The notes: a model not told the origin generated them from the letters alone. Counted from the stretch's first letter, positions 43,104 to 52,620 are shown. The stretch: 64,000 bases of DNA from Affinundibacterium amnicola (GCF_014284275.1 NZ_JACOFU010000003.1:310001-374000), one strand, 5' to 3'. A program made the numbers and translations.

Positions 43104-44174
43104 ATGACTGATTACGTCCAACTTGCGCAAGAAATCAAAGAACTCGGCAAGCAAGTTGGGTTTGCCGATGTGCGGATTAGCGATGTGGATTTGTCGCATG
43201 TGGTGGATGGCTATCAAGCTTGGATTGCCGCTGGCTTTCATGGTGAGATGGCGTATATGGAAAGCCATGGCAGCAAACGCTACCGACCCGATGAGTTGGT
43301 GCTCGGAACAGTGCGGGTGATCACGGCACGTATGGATTACCTTCCCAGCGATACGCCAGATGACTGGCGCGAAGTCGAAAAATCGCGTGCGGCGGATCAA
43401 GCCGTAATTTCGATTTATGCGCGAGGGCGGGACTATCACAAAGTCTTGCGCCAACGTTTGCAACATTTGGCTGAGGCGATTGCCGCGAAAGTTGGTGATT
43501 TTGGTTATCGTGTGTTCACCGATTCTGCGCCCGTGATGGAAGTGGCATTGGCAGAGAAAGCTGGCCTAGGTTGGCGTGGTAAGCATACTTTATTGCTGAC
43601 CCGTGAAGCGGGGTCTTTGTTCTTCTTAGGTGAGATTCTTGTCGATATTCCTTTGCCGGTTGATCCGCCGACCAGTAATCATTGCGGTCAATGCCGTTCC
43701 TGTATTGATGTTTGTCCGACGCAGGCGATAGTCGCGCCATATCAACTAGATGCGCGGCGATGTATTTCTTATTTGACGATAGAACTACATGGCGCGATTC
43801 CTGTTGAATTGCGTCCCCTGATTGGTAATCGCGTGTATGGCTGTGATGATTGCCAGCTGTATTGTCCTTGGAATAAATTTGCGCAAACTGCCACGGTGAA
43901 TGATTTCGAGGTGCGCCATGGCTTGGATCAGCGCACGATGCTCGACCTATTTGCTTGGAGCGAAGCCGATTTTTTACGCAGAATGGAGGGCAGTCCAATC
44001 CGGCGCATAGGCTATGAGAAGTGGTTGCGTAATCTCGCCGTGGGGTTGGGGAATGCCGCAAGTGAATTCAAAGGCAGAGCGGATATTGTACAAGCCTTGC
44101 AGGCGCGTTTGGACGATAGTTCGGAGCTTGTGCGCGAGCATGTGCAGTGGGCTTTAGCGCAACATCTAGCCTAG
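43104..44174 (+). CDS. queG: Epoxyqueuosine reductase
   Basis: QueG performs the last step of queuosine synthesis, using cobalamin and two 4Fe-4S clusters. The 356 residues contain the ligand clusters CGQCRSCIDVCPTQAI and CDDCQLYCPWNK, the family motif VFTDSAPVMEVALAEKAGLG, and a C-terminal HEAT-like segment (SELVREHVQWALAQHL). It is convergent with the response regulator gene, leaving a single base between the two stop codons. Confidence 0.95.
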   Translation: MTDYVQLAQEIKELGKQVGFADVRISDVDLSHVVDGYQAWIAAGFHGEMAYMESHGSKRYRPDELVLGTVRVITARMDYLPSDTPDDWREVEKSRAADQAVISIYARGRDYHKVLRQRLQHLAEAIAAKVGDFGYRVFTDSAPVMEVALAEKAGLGWRGKHTLLLTREAGSLFFLGEILVDIPLPVDPPTSNHCGQCRSCIDVCPTQAIVAPYQLDARRCISYLTIELHGAIPVELRPLIGNRVYGCDDCQLYCPWNKFAQTATVNDFEVRHGLDQRTMLDLFAWSEADFLRRMEGSPIRRIGYEKWLRNLAVGLGNAASEFKGRADIVQALQARLDDSSELVREHVQWALAQHLA

Positions 44175-44175
44175 A

Positions 44176-44784
44176 TTATTTCAATAAGCCCGCTAGCTCC
44201 ACCGCAGACTTGATCTGCATTTTGTCAAAAATATGGGCGCGATGCACTTCCACGGTGCGCATGCTGATGCCGAGTTCGTCAGCGATGTTCTTATTCATCT
44301 TGCCTTGTAAAATCAGCTCAAGCACTTCATGTTCTCGTTGCGACAAGCTTTGCAAACGTAATTGCACTTGATGGGCTTCACCAGCTTTAATGGATTGTTG
44401 TAAGGCTTGTTCAACTCTATCCATTAGGGCATTGTCATTAAACGGTTTCTCAAAGAAATCGAAGGCCCCGCGTTTCAAACTATCCACCGCCATCGGTACA
44501 TCACCATGCCCAGTGAGAAAAATCACGGGTAATCTTTGGGTTAATTGACGAGCGCTTAAGATATCGAATAAGGCGGTACCGCTGAGTTCCGCCATCCTGA
44601 CGTCGAGTAACAGACAATCTCCTTTGGGGGAAAAACTTAAGCCAGTTCCTGATGTGGCTGCTTCATCAATAGCAGCTAAAAATGTTTCACCATTGGCGTA
44701 AGTTTTTGCCTCGATCTGGCGTGAGCGTGCTAGCCACAGCAGGGCGTCTCGTACCACTTCTTCATCATCAACAATATGTAACAT
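44176..44784 (-). CDS. dctR: FixJ/NarL-type response regulator (DctR-like)
   Basis: A 202-residue response regulator. The receiver has the acidic pocket VDDEE near the start, phospho-acceptor Asp61 in LLLDVRM, Thr in FLTGHGD and Lys in FEKPF. A 15-residue insertion follows the first helix (TSGTGLSFSPKG). The C-terminal LuxR/FixJ helix-turn-helix is SQREHEVLELILQGKMNKNI and MRTVEVHRAHI. It starts three bases after the sensor kinase stop and lies beside a TRAP dicarboxylate transporter, as DctR does in Rhodobacter capsulatus. Confidence 0.87.
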   Translation of the reverse strand: MLHIVDDEEVVRDALLWLARSRQIEAKTYANGETFLAAIDEAATSGTGLSFSPKGDCLLLDVRMAELSGTALFDILSARQLTQRLPVIFLTGHGDVPMAVDSLKRGAFDFFEKPFNDNALMDRVEQALQQSIKAGEAHQVQLRLQSLSQREHEVLELILQGKMNKNIADELGISMRTVEVHRAHIFDKMQIKSAVELAGLLK

Positions 44785-44787
44785 CGC

Positions 44788-46806
44788 TTAGGCTTGCTCC
44801 ATGTTTGATTCATCTTTGTTGGCGTTGCAAGGGAGTGTGAATTCGAACACCGTGCCACCCGCAGGATTAGCGCGATATTTTAAGCTGCCGCCATGAAACT
44901 CTATCGCAGTCCGGCAAATGTTTAAACCCATGCCCATACCAGCCGCTTTGGTAGAGAAAAAAGGCGAGAATAATTGTTCGGCGACTTCTGCCGTGACGCC
45001 ATGTCCTTGATCGATAATTTGGATTAGCAGCAACTGACTGTGCGGTAGATGTGGGTCAGCAATCACGTGTGCGTGTATTTGCATCTGTCTTTTTGCATAG
45101 GCGACATTGTGCATCGCTTCGATCGCATTACGGGTCAAATTCAAGATAACTTGTTCTATCAACACTTGATCGCCTAAGACTTCTGGTAAATCGGGGTCGA
45201 TTTGATATTGCACGTGGATATGCGCACTTTGCGCTTGTAGTGCGATCAAAGGCATCACACTTTGCAGCAAGGTAGAAATTGGAAACAAAGCACGACTCGC
45301 TTCGCGCTTTTTGACGAATTGATGCACGCTGCGTATGACTTGCGCTGCGCGTTGCGCTTGTTGCGTGGTTTTTTCTAAAGCTTCGCTTAGGGATTGCTGG
45401 TCAATTTGCTGTTCTTGCTTGAGAATATTTAAGGCTCCAGTTGCATAACTTGAGATGGCGGCAAGAGGTTGATTGAGTTCATGTGCGAGCATCGACGCCA
45501 TTTCACCCATGGTCGCCAAACGCGCGTTTTGATGCAATTTCTCCTCTTGTTGGCGACTGAGTTCTTGCGCACGTTTTAACTCAGAGACATCCAAGATCGA
45601 ACTCATCCAGCCAGTCTGTTTGCCGTTGTCATCGACTAAGGGGGATTCATAAATCAAGACTGGAAATCGTTCGCCATTGGCGCGTTGGTAGATGGTTTCA
45701 AAGCCTTCAGGTTGTACGGTGCCCGTCAAGATTTGCGCGAAACGATTTTCGTATTCGGTGATTTCTTCTGGTGCCCAGTACGGCATAGGTGGAAGTTTTC
45801 CAACGAGTTCTTCAGCTGGGAAACCTAACATTTTGCAGAAGGAGGGATTGACGTAAGTGAGCCTGCCTTCCATATCCCGTGCGCGCAGACCGGTGATTAA
45901 CGAGTTTTCCATCGCAGCTCTGAAAGCGGCTTCTTTGCGTAATGCGCCCTCTGCTTGCAAGCGCCGGTTGATGTCGCGCCATAGTGCAATCAAACTCCAT
46001 ACCAGACCTAGCGACAGTAACACTACAGATACGACCAATAAATTCGACAGTAGTTTTGGTTCTGCTTTCGTGCTATTGGTATGCAGATTTAAACTGAGTT
46101 GCGGAAACTCAAGTGCGCGATTATGTGTATAGACGTTTTTCCCAGGGCCGCCAGCTGCACGTTTCGCCAGAAGTTTTTCGTCTTGATCATATAAAGAAAT
46201 TTCATTTTCTTGCGCAAACCACCAAGGTACAGTTTCATCTAATAGAGTTTGTAGTCGATAGCTAACCGTCACGCTGGCGAGATAACTTTTGTCTCGAAAT
46301 AAAGGAAAGCGGCAATATAGCGTGACTAGACTGGCGGCTTGTTGTTGACTCTTCACGCAAGAAGGTTTGTGTAATCGCTGGGTGAAGTTCGCGTTAGCGT
46401 TCAACGCCTCTGTAAAAGAATCGGGCGGCGAATTTGGATGGATTTCAATATTACTCGCTACCATCTTGTCTTGCGCGTCCCACAGAGCGAGATCGGCAAT
46501 TTCATGATTATTCGTCGCATATAAACGCAAACGTGCGCTAAGCACATCATTGCTGACTTTGCCGCTAGCGAAATCCTCGGCAATATTCGCTAAGCTCTCC
46601 TGATGACGATTCAGCTGAAATTGCAAGGCTTGTTCCACCCACAAAGTATCGGCGATTAATTGTTCTTGACGCTCGTTGGTTTCCATCCTTTGCGCTTGCC
46701 AAGGTAGCCAGATCAACACCGCGACGAATAGCAGCACCAAAACAATAGGCAGCAACCAAGGTAAAGAGCTTGGGAATAGCTGACTAGGTAAGGTCTTGAT
46801 TTTCAT
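44788..46806 (-). CDS. dctS: Sensor histidine kinase (DctS-like)
   Basis: A 672-residue membrane kinase. Spans are at about 16-34 and 256-276, enclosing a periplasmic sensor domain of about 220 residues. A PAS domain follows (about 290-412), then the HisKA box HELNQPLAAISSYATG with His442 and an ATPase domain (N box LNLTRNAIEAM, G box GMGMGLNICRTAIE). The HELNQPL form is shared with DctB/DctS/FixL kinases. I start at ATG 46806; the frame is open to a GTG at 46842. It is divergent from dctP and probably controls it. Confidence 0.88.
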   Translation of the reverse strand: MKIKTLPSQLFPSSLPWLLPIVLVLLFVAVLIWLPWQAQRMETNERQEQLIADTLWVEQALQFQLNRHQESLANIAEDFASGKVSNDVLSARLRLYATNNHEIADLALWDAQDKMVASNIEIHPNSPPDSFTEALNANANFTQRLHKPSCVKSQQQAASLVTLYCRFPLFRDKSYLASVTVSYRLQTLLDETVPWWFAQENEISLYDQDEKLLAKRAAGGPGKNVYTHNRALEFPQLSLNLHTNSTKAEPKLLSNLLVVSVVLLSLGLVWSLIALWRDINRRLQAEGALRKEAAFRAAMENSLITGLRARDMEGRLTYVNPSFCKMLGFPAEELVGKLPPMPYWAPEEITEYENRFAQILTGTVQPEGFETIYQRANGERFPVLIYESPLVDDNGKQTGWMSSILDVSELKRAQELSRQQEEKLHQNARLATMGEMASMLAHELNQPLAAISSYATGALNILKQEQQIDQQSLSEALEKTTQQAQRAAQVIRSVHQFVKKREASRALFPISTLLQSVMPLIALQAQSAHIHVQYQIDPDLPEVLGDQVLIEQVILNLTRNAIEAMHNVAYAKRQMQIHAHVIADPHLPHSQLLLIQIIDQGHGVTAEVAEQLFSPFFSTKAAGMGMGLNICRTAIEFHGGSLKYRANPAGGTVFEFTLPCNANKDESNMEQA

Positions 46807-46874
46807 ATCAAAAGTGTAGCTGAACTCTTGGTCAAAGCGCACTTTAACAAGCTTTTGTCACTATATGGCGACAT

Positions 46875-46919
46875 TGTGGTTAACCACAGTTGTGTAATTG
46901 TCTGTGAACGGCTAATAAT
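46875..46919 (+). promoter_or_regulatory. dctPQM promoter with a perfect 14-bp palindrome
   Basis: TGTGGTTAACCACA (46875-46888) is a perfect palindrome directly before TTGTGT (46890-46895), 18 bases and AATAAT (46914-46919). An operator abutting a weak -35 box is the normal layout for an activator such as a FixJ-type regulator. It is in the 144-base divergent gap between the sensor kinase and dctP. Confidence 0.5.
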
Positions 46920-46950
46920 GTTTGCACAATTATTAAACTAGGAGACTTTT

Positions 46951-48006
46951 ATGAAACATCAAGATATTCATCAGCAAAAACGTCATACCCTGCGTTATTT
47001 GCTCAGCGCAATTGGGGCGACTTCCTTACTTGCAGCAGGCTTAGGTTTGAGTGGCACAGCTATGGCGCAAAATCCGATTGTGATCAAATTTAGTCATGTG
47101 GTTGCGAACGACACGCCAAAAGGTAAAGCAGCTGAACGATTTAAAGAGCTCGCTGAGAAAGCAACCAAAGGTCGAGTCAAGGTCGAACTCTATCCAAACA
47201 GTACCTTGTACAAAGACAAAGAAGAGTTAGAAGCGCTGCAGCTCGGTGCGGTGCAAATGTTGGCACCGTCGTTGGCGAAGTTTGGCCCGCTGGGTGTAAA
47301 AGAATTTGAGGTGTTTGACTTGCCTTATATCTTTCAAAATCGTGATGTTTTGCATCGCGTGACGGAAGGTCCGGTTGGTGCAAGCTTATTAGCTAAATTA
47401 GAGTCAAAAGGTATTACTGGTTTGGGATTTTGGGATAATGGTTTTAAAGTCATGTCATCGAATATTCCTATGCGAGTACCGACCGATTTAAAAGGCAAGA
47501 AGCTGCGTATACAATCGTCTAAAGTGCTTGATGCCCAAATGCGAGCACTTGGTGCAAATCCACAGGTGATGGCTTTCTCTGAGGTCTATCAGGCGCTGCA
47601 AACAGGTGTTGTGGATGGTACAGAAAATCCGCCATCGAATTTATACACGCAGAAAATGCACGAAGTGCAAAAACACGTAACCATGACGAATCATGGTTAC
47701 CTTGGCTATGCAGTCATTGTGAACAAAAAATTCTGGGATGGCTTGCCAGCTGACATTCGTACAGAATTAAATAAGGCGATGAAATCGGCAAGCCAATACG
47801 CAAATGCGATTGCGCAAATCGAAAACGATAATGCCTTAGAAGCAGTGAAGAAATCGGGCAAAACAACGGTTTATGTTCCTACTGATAAAGAACGTGCTGA
47901 ATGGGTCAAAGCCTTGATGCCAGTTCAACGTTCCATGGAAGGGCGTATCGGTAAAGACCTGATTCAAAGCGTGCATAAAGAAGCGCAAGCATTGGGCTTG
48001 AAATAA
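46951..48006 (+). CDS. dctP: TRAP transporter solute-binding protein, DctP type
   Basis: The periplasmic receptor of a TRAP transporter, 351 residues. A signal peptide (ending AMAQ|N) is followed by IVIKFSHVVANDTPKGKAAE, VKVELYPNSTLYKDKEEL, and the carboxylate-binding Arg in GKKLRIQSSKV, then AFSEVYQALQTGVVDGTENP. These are the DctP-family signatures for C4-dicarboxylates or similar acids. AGGAG is six bases before the ATG. dctQ and dctM follow, and a two-component system is divergent. Confidence 0.94.
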   Translation: MKHQDIHQQKRHTLRYLLSAIGATSLLAAGLGLSGTAMAQNPIVIKFSHVVANDTPKGKAAERFKELAEKATKGRVKVELYPNSTLYKDKEELEALQLGAVQMLAPSLAKFGPLGVKEFEVFDLPYIFQNRDVLHRVTEGPVGASLLAKLESKGITGLGFWDNGFKVMSSNIPMRVPTDLKGKKLRIQSSKVLDAQMRALGANPQVMAFSEVYQALQTGVVDGTENPPSNLYTQKMHEVQKHVTMTNHGYLGYAVIVNKKFWDGLPADIRTELNKAMKSASQYANAIAQIENDNALEAVKKSGKTTVYVPTDKERAEWVKALMPVQRSMEGRIGKDLIQSVHKEAQALGLK

Positions 48007-48101
48007 AGTCGGCTTGCAATAGTTCTCCTCTCTCGTCAATCCAGCAAAAGACAGCTGGATTGACTCCTAACAATCTATTTTTTTTCTTACCGGGAGCTGG
48101 C

Positions 48102-48653
48102 ATGAAATTGCTTGATCACTTGGAAGAGTATTTGATCGCCTTGCTGATGGCAACGGCGACTTTGATTACCTTTATCGCGGTTGTACATCGCTATATGTCG
48201 GGCTTTGATATTCCTGTGGTGCAGGATTATTTGATCAGCCTCAATACGAGTTGGGCACAAGAATTGACGATTTATTTATTCGTCTGGATGGCGAAATTTG
48301 GTGCCGCTTATGGTGTGCGTTCTGGCATTCATGTGGGGGTTGATGTGCTGGTTAATCGTATGAATGAAAAGAATCGGAAACTGTTCACCTTGATCAGCCT
48401 TGGTTCTGGCGCTTTGTTCACAGCGATCATCGGTAGTTTAGGCTCGTTTTTTGTATATGGCATCGCGCAGACTGATCAAACTTCACCGGATATGGAAATC
48501 CCGATGTGGTGGGTGTATATGGCGATTCCACTTGGATCTTTTTTGATGTCTTTCCGCTTCTTGCAGGTGGCTTGGCATTTCATTCGTAGCGGCGAATTGC
48601 CTAAGCATGATCATTCGCATGTTGAAGGTCTGGATAAAGAGGTACAAGCATGA
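48102..48653 (+). CDS. dctQ: TRAP transporter small permease, DctQ type
   Basis: The small membrane subunit, 183 residues with four hydrophobic spans. SWAQELTIYLFVWMAKFGAA and VRSGIHVGVDVLVNRM are typical of DctQ. I start at ATG 48102 because GGGAGCTGG lies directly upstream; the frame is open to a TTG at 48060. The stop overlaps dctM by four bases (ATGA), a sign of coupled translation. Confidence 0.92.
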   Translation: MKLLDHLEEYLIALLMATATLITFIAVVHRYMSGFDIPVVQDYLISLNTSWAQELTIYLFVWMAKFGAAYGVRSGIHVGVDVLVNRMNEKNRKLFTLISLGSGALFTAIIGSLGSFFVYGIAQTDQTSPDMEIPMWWVYMAIPLGSFLMSFRFLQVAWHFIRSGELPKHDHSHVEGLDKEVQA

Positions 48654-49930
48654 ACGCGCTGATTATTTTTAGTCTGTTATTGTTGCTCATGTTAACCGGC
48701 ATGCCGATTTCTATCGCGCTCGGTTTAACTGTGTTGACCTTCTTGTTCACGATGACGACGGTACCAATTGAGTCGGTTGCCTTGAAGCTTTTTACTGGTA
48801 TCGAAAAGTTTGAAATCATGGCGATTCCCTTCTTTATTCTGGCAGGTAATTTCTTGACGCATGGCGGGGTTGCCAGGCGCATGATTAATTTTGCCACTTC
48901 AATGGTTGGACATTGGCATGGCGGTTTAGCAATTGCTGGTGTGATGGCTTGTGCTTTGTTTGCAGCAGTGTCGGGTTCCTCACCTGCGACCGTGGTGGCG
49001 ATTGGCTCTATCATCATGCCAGCGATGGTGAGACAAGGTTATCCAAAAGGATTTGGTGCCGGTGTGATAACGACATCTGGTGCTCTAGGCATTTTGATTC
49101 CACCTTCGATCGTGATGGTGATGTATTCGGTATCGACTAATACCTCTGTTGGCCAACTGTTTATGGCTGGTGTGATCCCCGGCTTAATGCTGGCATTTTT
49201 CCTCGGTTTGACGACGTGGTATTTAGCGCGCAAGCATAACTATCCGCGCATGGTCAAAGCAACTTGGGGAGACCGATTTGTCGCTTTCCGTAAAAGTGCT
49301 TGGGGCTTATTGCTGATCGTGATTGTAATGGGTGGTATTTATTCCGGTATGTTCACGCCGACAGAAGCGGCTGCAGTATCCGCAGTGTATGCGTTTATTG
49401 TCGCGGTCTTTGTGTACAAAGATATGAGCCTAAAACAAGTGCCCAAAGTTTTGATTGATTCTGCTGCGATGTCGGCGATGCTCTTGTATATCATCACGAA
49501 TGCCGTTTTATTTTCCTTCTTAATGACGAGTGAAAATATTCCGCAAGCGATGGCTGCATGGATACTTGATAGCGGTTTTGGCATGATTAGTTTCTTGTTG
49601 GTGGTGAATATTTTATTGCTGTTGGCAGGCAATGTGATGGAGCCATCTTCTATCGTGTTAATCATGGCGCCTATCTTGTTCCCGGTAGCGATGAAGTTAG
49701 GTATCGACCCTGTGCATTTCGGCATTATTATGGTGGTGAATATGGAAGTAGGTATGTGTCATCCACCAGTTGGCTTGAATCTTTATGTGGCTACTGGCAT
49801 CGCTAAAATGGGTATCACCGAATTGACAGTCGCAGTGTTACCTTGGCTGATGACGATGATCGCCTTTTTGATGTTGATTACTTATGTGCCGATCATTTCA
49901 ACTTGGTTGCCGCGCCTGATTTACAGCTAA
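48650..49930 (+). CDS. dctM: TRAP transporter large permease, DctM type
   Basis: The large transport subunit, 426 residues with about 11-12 membrane spans. FFILAGNFLTHGGVARRMI, AVSGSSPATVVAIGSIIMP, and GALGILIPPSIVMVMYSV are conserved DctM segments, as is HPPVGLNLYV near the end. It uses a sodium gradient to move the acid delivered by DctP. A terminator lies about 50 bases downstream. Confidence 0.95.
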   Translation: MNALIIFSLLLLLMLTGMPISIALGLTVLTFLFTMTTVPIESVALKLFTGIEKFEIMAIPFFILAGNFLTHGGVARRMINFATSMVGHWHGGLAIAGVMACALFAAVSGSSPATVVAIGSIIMPAMVRQGYPKGFGAGVITTSGALGILIPPSIVMVMYSVSTNTSVGQLFMAGVIPGLMLAFFLGLTTWYLARKHNYPRMVKATWGDRFVAFRKSAWGLLLIVIVMGGIYSGMFTPTEAAAVSAVYAFIVAVFVYKDMSLKQVPKVLIDSAAMSAMLLYIITNAVLFSFLMTSENIPQAMAAWILDSGFGMISFLLVVNILLLLAGNVMEPSSIVLIMAPILFPVAMKLGIDPVHFGIIMVVNMEVGMCHPPVGLNLYVATGIAKMGITELTVAVLPWLMTMIAFLMLITYVPIISTWLPRLIYS

Positions 49931-49976
49931 GACTGCTAACTAAGCGGAGATCAATTAAGGTTTTAGTGTCAGTTTG

Positions 49977-50008
49977 AATGCCACGACTTTGCTCGTGGCA
50001 TTTTTTAT
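49977..50008 (+). terminator. Intrinsic terminator after dctPQM
   Basis: Stem AATGCCACGA / TCGTGGCATT (49977-49986 and 49993-50002), loop CTTTGC, then more T residues. Confidence 0.88.
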
Positions 50009-50348
50009 GGTGTGTCAATTAGCCTAAAACATTTCCACTCGGAAAATAAGATAAATCATTTTTGATTTAGCACATTTTTTTTGAGATTTGCGATCTTTCT
50101 CTGCTGCAGAAGCACAAATGCAACAAAGCTTTTTTTTTAATGAAATGCCTTGATCGCTTTGCTAAGAAGCCATGCTATATTTCGCACACCTTAATCATTT
50201 GCTAGATTAAATGATCGCGAATGTAGAGGAAATGTAGATTCAGGTGCAATACAAAATTAAATGCTGATAGTCGAAAAATCATTGGAAATTAGCGGCAAAC
50301 ACGAAATACGGAAGTGCAATAATAGTGCCTTGTAGGGCGCAGTCAAAA

Positions 50349-50456
50349 GGGGGGGAGATTCACGTTTCAAGATAAGCTGAGTCCTGTTCAAAGAGACTAA
50401 ACAGCCCGAACGTGAAAAATTTTAGAAGGCGCATCCATTGGATGCGCCTTTTTTCT
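50349..50456 (+). ncRNA. Candidate structured small RNA with its own terminator
   Basis: In the 574-base gap between dctM and ogt lies a strong terminator (AAGGCGCATCC-ATT-GGATGCGCCTT, 50426-50450, then TTTTTTC) that belongs to no gene. Directly before it is a stem TTCACGTT (50359-50366) / AACGTGAA (50409-50416) enclosing a smaller hairpin CTGTT / AACAG (50384-50388 and 50400-50404). A run of seven G starts at 50349, and a possible -10 AATAAT lies near 50323-50328. No reading frame spans it. It does not match 4.5S RNA or tmRNA by eye; the family is unknown. The 50011-50320 part shows nothing else. Confidence 0.5.
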
Positions 50457-50504
50457 TGCGCGTTTCTGTAGGACAATCACGTAAATCTTTTAAATGGATA
50501 TGTG

Positions 50505-51050
50505 ATGGCAACTCCCGAATCAATCATTGAAGCGGCAATTTTTTCCGCAATTGTGCCCACTCCCTTTGGTTACATCGGCGTGCGTACCGAATATGCACAT
50601 GTGAGTGAACTGGTTTATCTACCACCGCGCTTTCAAGAAAAGTCGCCAGCGGATGCGGTCGCGCAAGTTGCCGCTGAACAGATCGATCGCTATTTTGCTG
50701 ATCCTGATTTTCAATTTACGCTACCATTGAAGCCAGTCGGAACAACTTTTCAGCACAAAGTTTGGCAGACAATTTCCAGTATCCCGCGTGGTCAAGTACG
50801 CACTTACGGACAAATTGCAAAGCATATCGCGTCAGCGCCACGTGCAGTTGGTCAGGCCTGCGGTGCGAATTGGTTCCCACTGGTGATTCCATGTCATCGT
50901 GTGACTGCGTCTGGCGGTCTTGGTGGCTTTGCGCATCATGATGACGAAACCGGATTTCATTTAGGTGTCAAACGTTATCTTTTACGTTTAGAGTGTGTGC
51001 CTGAGTACAGTAAGACCGAACCAACTCAGCATCAGGAGTCTATGTGGTAA
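50505..51050 (+). CDS. ogt: Methylated-DNA-protein-cysteine S-methyltransferase
   Basis: Ogt removes O6-alkylguanine damage by transferring the alkyl group to its own cysteine. The 181-residue product has the active-site motif PCHRV (Cys130) preceded by RAVGQACGANWFPLVI, and the Arg-finger region IPRGQVRTYGQIA. A GTG at 50502 is adjacent; the ATG is preferred. Its last codons overlap the xerD start by seven bases, and AGGAG for xerD lies inside it. Confidence 0.93.
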   Translation: MATPESIIEAAIFSAIVPTPFGYIGVRTEYAHVSELVYLPPRFQEKSPADAVAQVAAEQIDRYFADPDFQFTLPLKPVGTTFQHKVWQTISSIPRGQVRTYGQIAKHIASAPRAVGQACGANWFPLVIPCHRVTASGGLGGFAHHDDETGFHLGVKRYLLRLECVPEYSKTEPTQHQESMW

Positions 51051-51976
51051 AGCTTGTAGAGCAAAAAGTCGCGACAGAATTACCAGCACAGGTGCAAGCG
51101 CAAATTGACCAATTTTGCGATAGCTTATGGTTAGAAGATGGCTTGGCGAAAAATTCTTTAGAGGCGTATCGGCGCGATTTACGTTTGTTTGCGGAATGGT
51201 TGCACCATACGCATCAAAAACATTTGTTGCAGGTAACTGAGTTAGAACTATTTTCTTATGTCGCGGCGAAGCACAGTAGTTCTAAAGCGACTTCGGTGAA
51301 TCGTCGTATGTCGGTGTTGAAGCGCTATTACCAGCAAGCGTTTCGGCTAAATCAGATTGCCGTTAATCCTTGTACCAAATTGAAATCGGCGAAACAGCCC
51401 GATCGCTTGCCAAAAACATTGAGTGAAGCGCAAGTTGAATCGCTATTGCAAGCACCAGACGATCAGACACCGCTGGGTTTGCGTGACCGTACCATGTTAG
51501 AACTCTTATATGCTTGCGGCTTGCGTGTGACGGAATTGGTGTCTTTGAAATCGTTTGAAGTAAGTTTGAATGATGGCGTTTTGCGAGTTACAGGTAAGGG
51601 CAGCAAGACTCGCTTAGTACCGTTCGGTGAAGTGGCGCGGATGTGGTTGCAGCGTTACTTGAGTGAGGGCAGACCTGCAATTTTGGATGGGCAGATTGAT
51701 GATGCTCTATTTGTAACCGCGCGTGGCGGTGCAATGACACGTCAGATGTTTTGGGTGGTGATTAAAAAATGCGCAGCGAGTGCTGGGATCACTTCACCAT
51801 TGTCACCGCACACACTACGTCATGCGTTTGCAACACATTTACTGAATCATGGTGCGGATTTGCGTGTCGTGCAATTGCTACTTGGGCATGCAGATATTTC
51901 GACTACACAGATATACACACACGTGGCGCGAGAACGATTAAAACAACTGCATGCACAGCATCATCCGCGCGGTTAA
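51044..51976 (+). CDS. xerD: Site-specific tyrosine recombinase XerD
   Basis: XerD resolves chromosome dimers at dif together with XerC and FtsK. The 310-residue product has an N-terminal SAM-like DNA-binding domain (about 18-105) and all catalytic residues: Arg161 (YACGLRVTEL), Lys185, His256 and Arg259 (HTLRHAFATHL), His282 (LLGHADISTTQIY) and Tyr291. Start is GTG at 51044 with AGGAG five bases upstream. It lies among housekeeping genes, so it is the chromosomal XerD and not a phage or island integrase. Confidence 0.92.
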   Translation: MVKLVEQKVATELPAQVQAQIDQFCDSLWLEDGLAKNSLEAYRRDLRLFAEWLHHTHQKHLLQVTELELFSYVAAKHSSSKATSVNRRMSVLKRYYQQAFRLNQIAVNPCTKLKSAKQPDRLPKTLSEAQVESLLQAPDDQTPLGLRDRTMLELLYACGLRVTELVSLKSFEVSLNDGVLRVTGKGSKTRLVPFGEVARMWLQRYLSEGRPAILDGQIDDALFVTARGGAMTRQMFWVVIKKCAASAGITSPLSPHTLRHAFATHLLNHGADLRVVQLLLGHADISTTQIYTHVARERLKQLHAQHHPRG

Positions 51977-52011
51977 AATAGTTGATATTTAAAGACCTTG
52001 TGAGAAGTATC

Positions 52012-52497
52012 TTGGCAAAAAAAGAACACGTATCAGAAACTCCTGCGACCCAATTACTGCGAAAAAAAGCCGCTACATTTACTGAGCATCCATATGCTTA
52101 CGAAGAGCACGGCGGCACTTCAGTGTCATCGCGTGAGCTTGGTGTGGAAGAGCATGTCGTGGTAAAAACCTTAGTCATGCAAGATGAGCATGCCAAGCCC
52201 TTGATTGTGTTGATGCATGGCGATAAAACAGTATCGACCAAAAATCTGGCACGCCAAATTGCTTGTAAGTCGGTGGAACCCTGTAAGCCAGAAGTGGCGC
52301 AGCGACATTCTGGTTATATGATCGGCGGCACCTCACCATTTGGCACTAAGAAAGCAATGCCAGTTTATGTCGAGGCATCGATTTTAGATTTGGAAAAAAT
52401 ATACTTGAACGGTGGTCGTCGCGGTTATTTGATAGGCATCGCGCCAACATTGCTGTTGGAATTATTATCCGCCAAGCCCGTCAATTGCGCTTTGTAG
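52012..52497 (+). CDS. ybaK: Cys-tRNA(Pro)/Cys-tRNA(Cys) deacylase YbaK
   Basis: YbaK edits mischarged Cys-tRNA(Pro). I use the TTG at 52012, giving 161 residues that begin AKKEHVSETPATQLLRKK, as in close relatives, with GAGAAG just upstream; the open frame reaches back to 51982 and a GTG at 52000 is another option. The motifs VVKTLVMQDE, the catalytic Lys region PLIVLMHGDKTVSTKNLA, and YMIGGTSPFGTKK are diagnostic. Confidence 0.9.
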   Translation: MAKKEHVSETPATQLLRKKAATFTEHPYAYEEHGGTSVSSRELGVEEHVVVKTLVMQDEHAKPLIVLMHGDKTVSTKNLARQIACKSVEPCKPEVAQRHSGYMIGGTSPFGTKKAMPVYVEASILDLEKIYLNGGRRGYLIGIAPTLLLELLSAKPVNCAL

Positions 52498-52620
52498 AGA
52501 AGGCATTCCCCTAAATCCACTAGAGTTTCATACACTGATGTGTAAGAATGTGGCGCTTGTCTGCTTGTTCTGCTAAAAAATATTCAAAACTAAATTTAAA
52601 ATAATAGGATGGAGTAATAG

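Noticed and set aside
51044-51976. Tyrosine recombinase as a mobile-element integrase
   Set aside because: It lies among housekeeping genes, has the normal XerD length and motifs, and no attachment repeats flank it.
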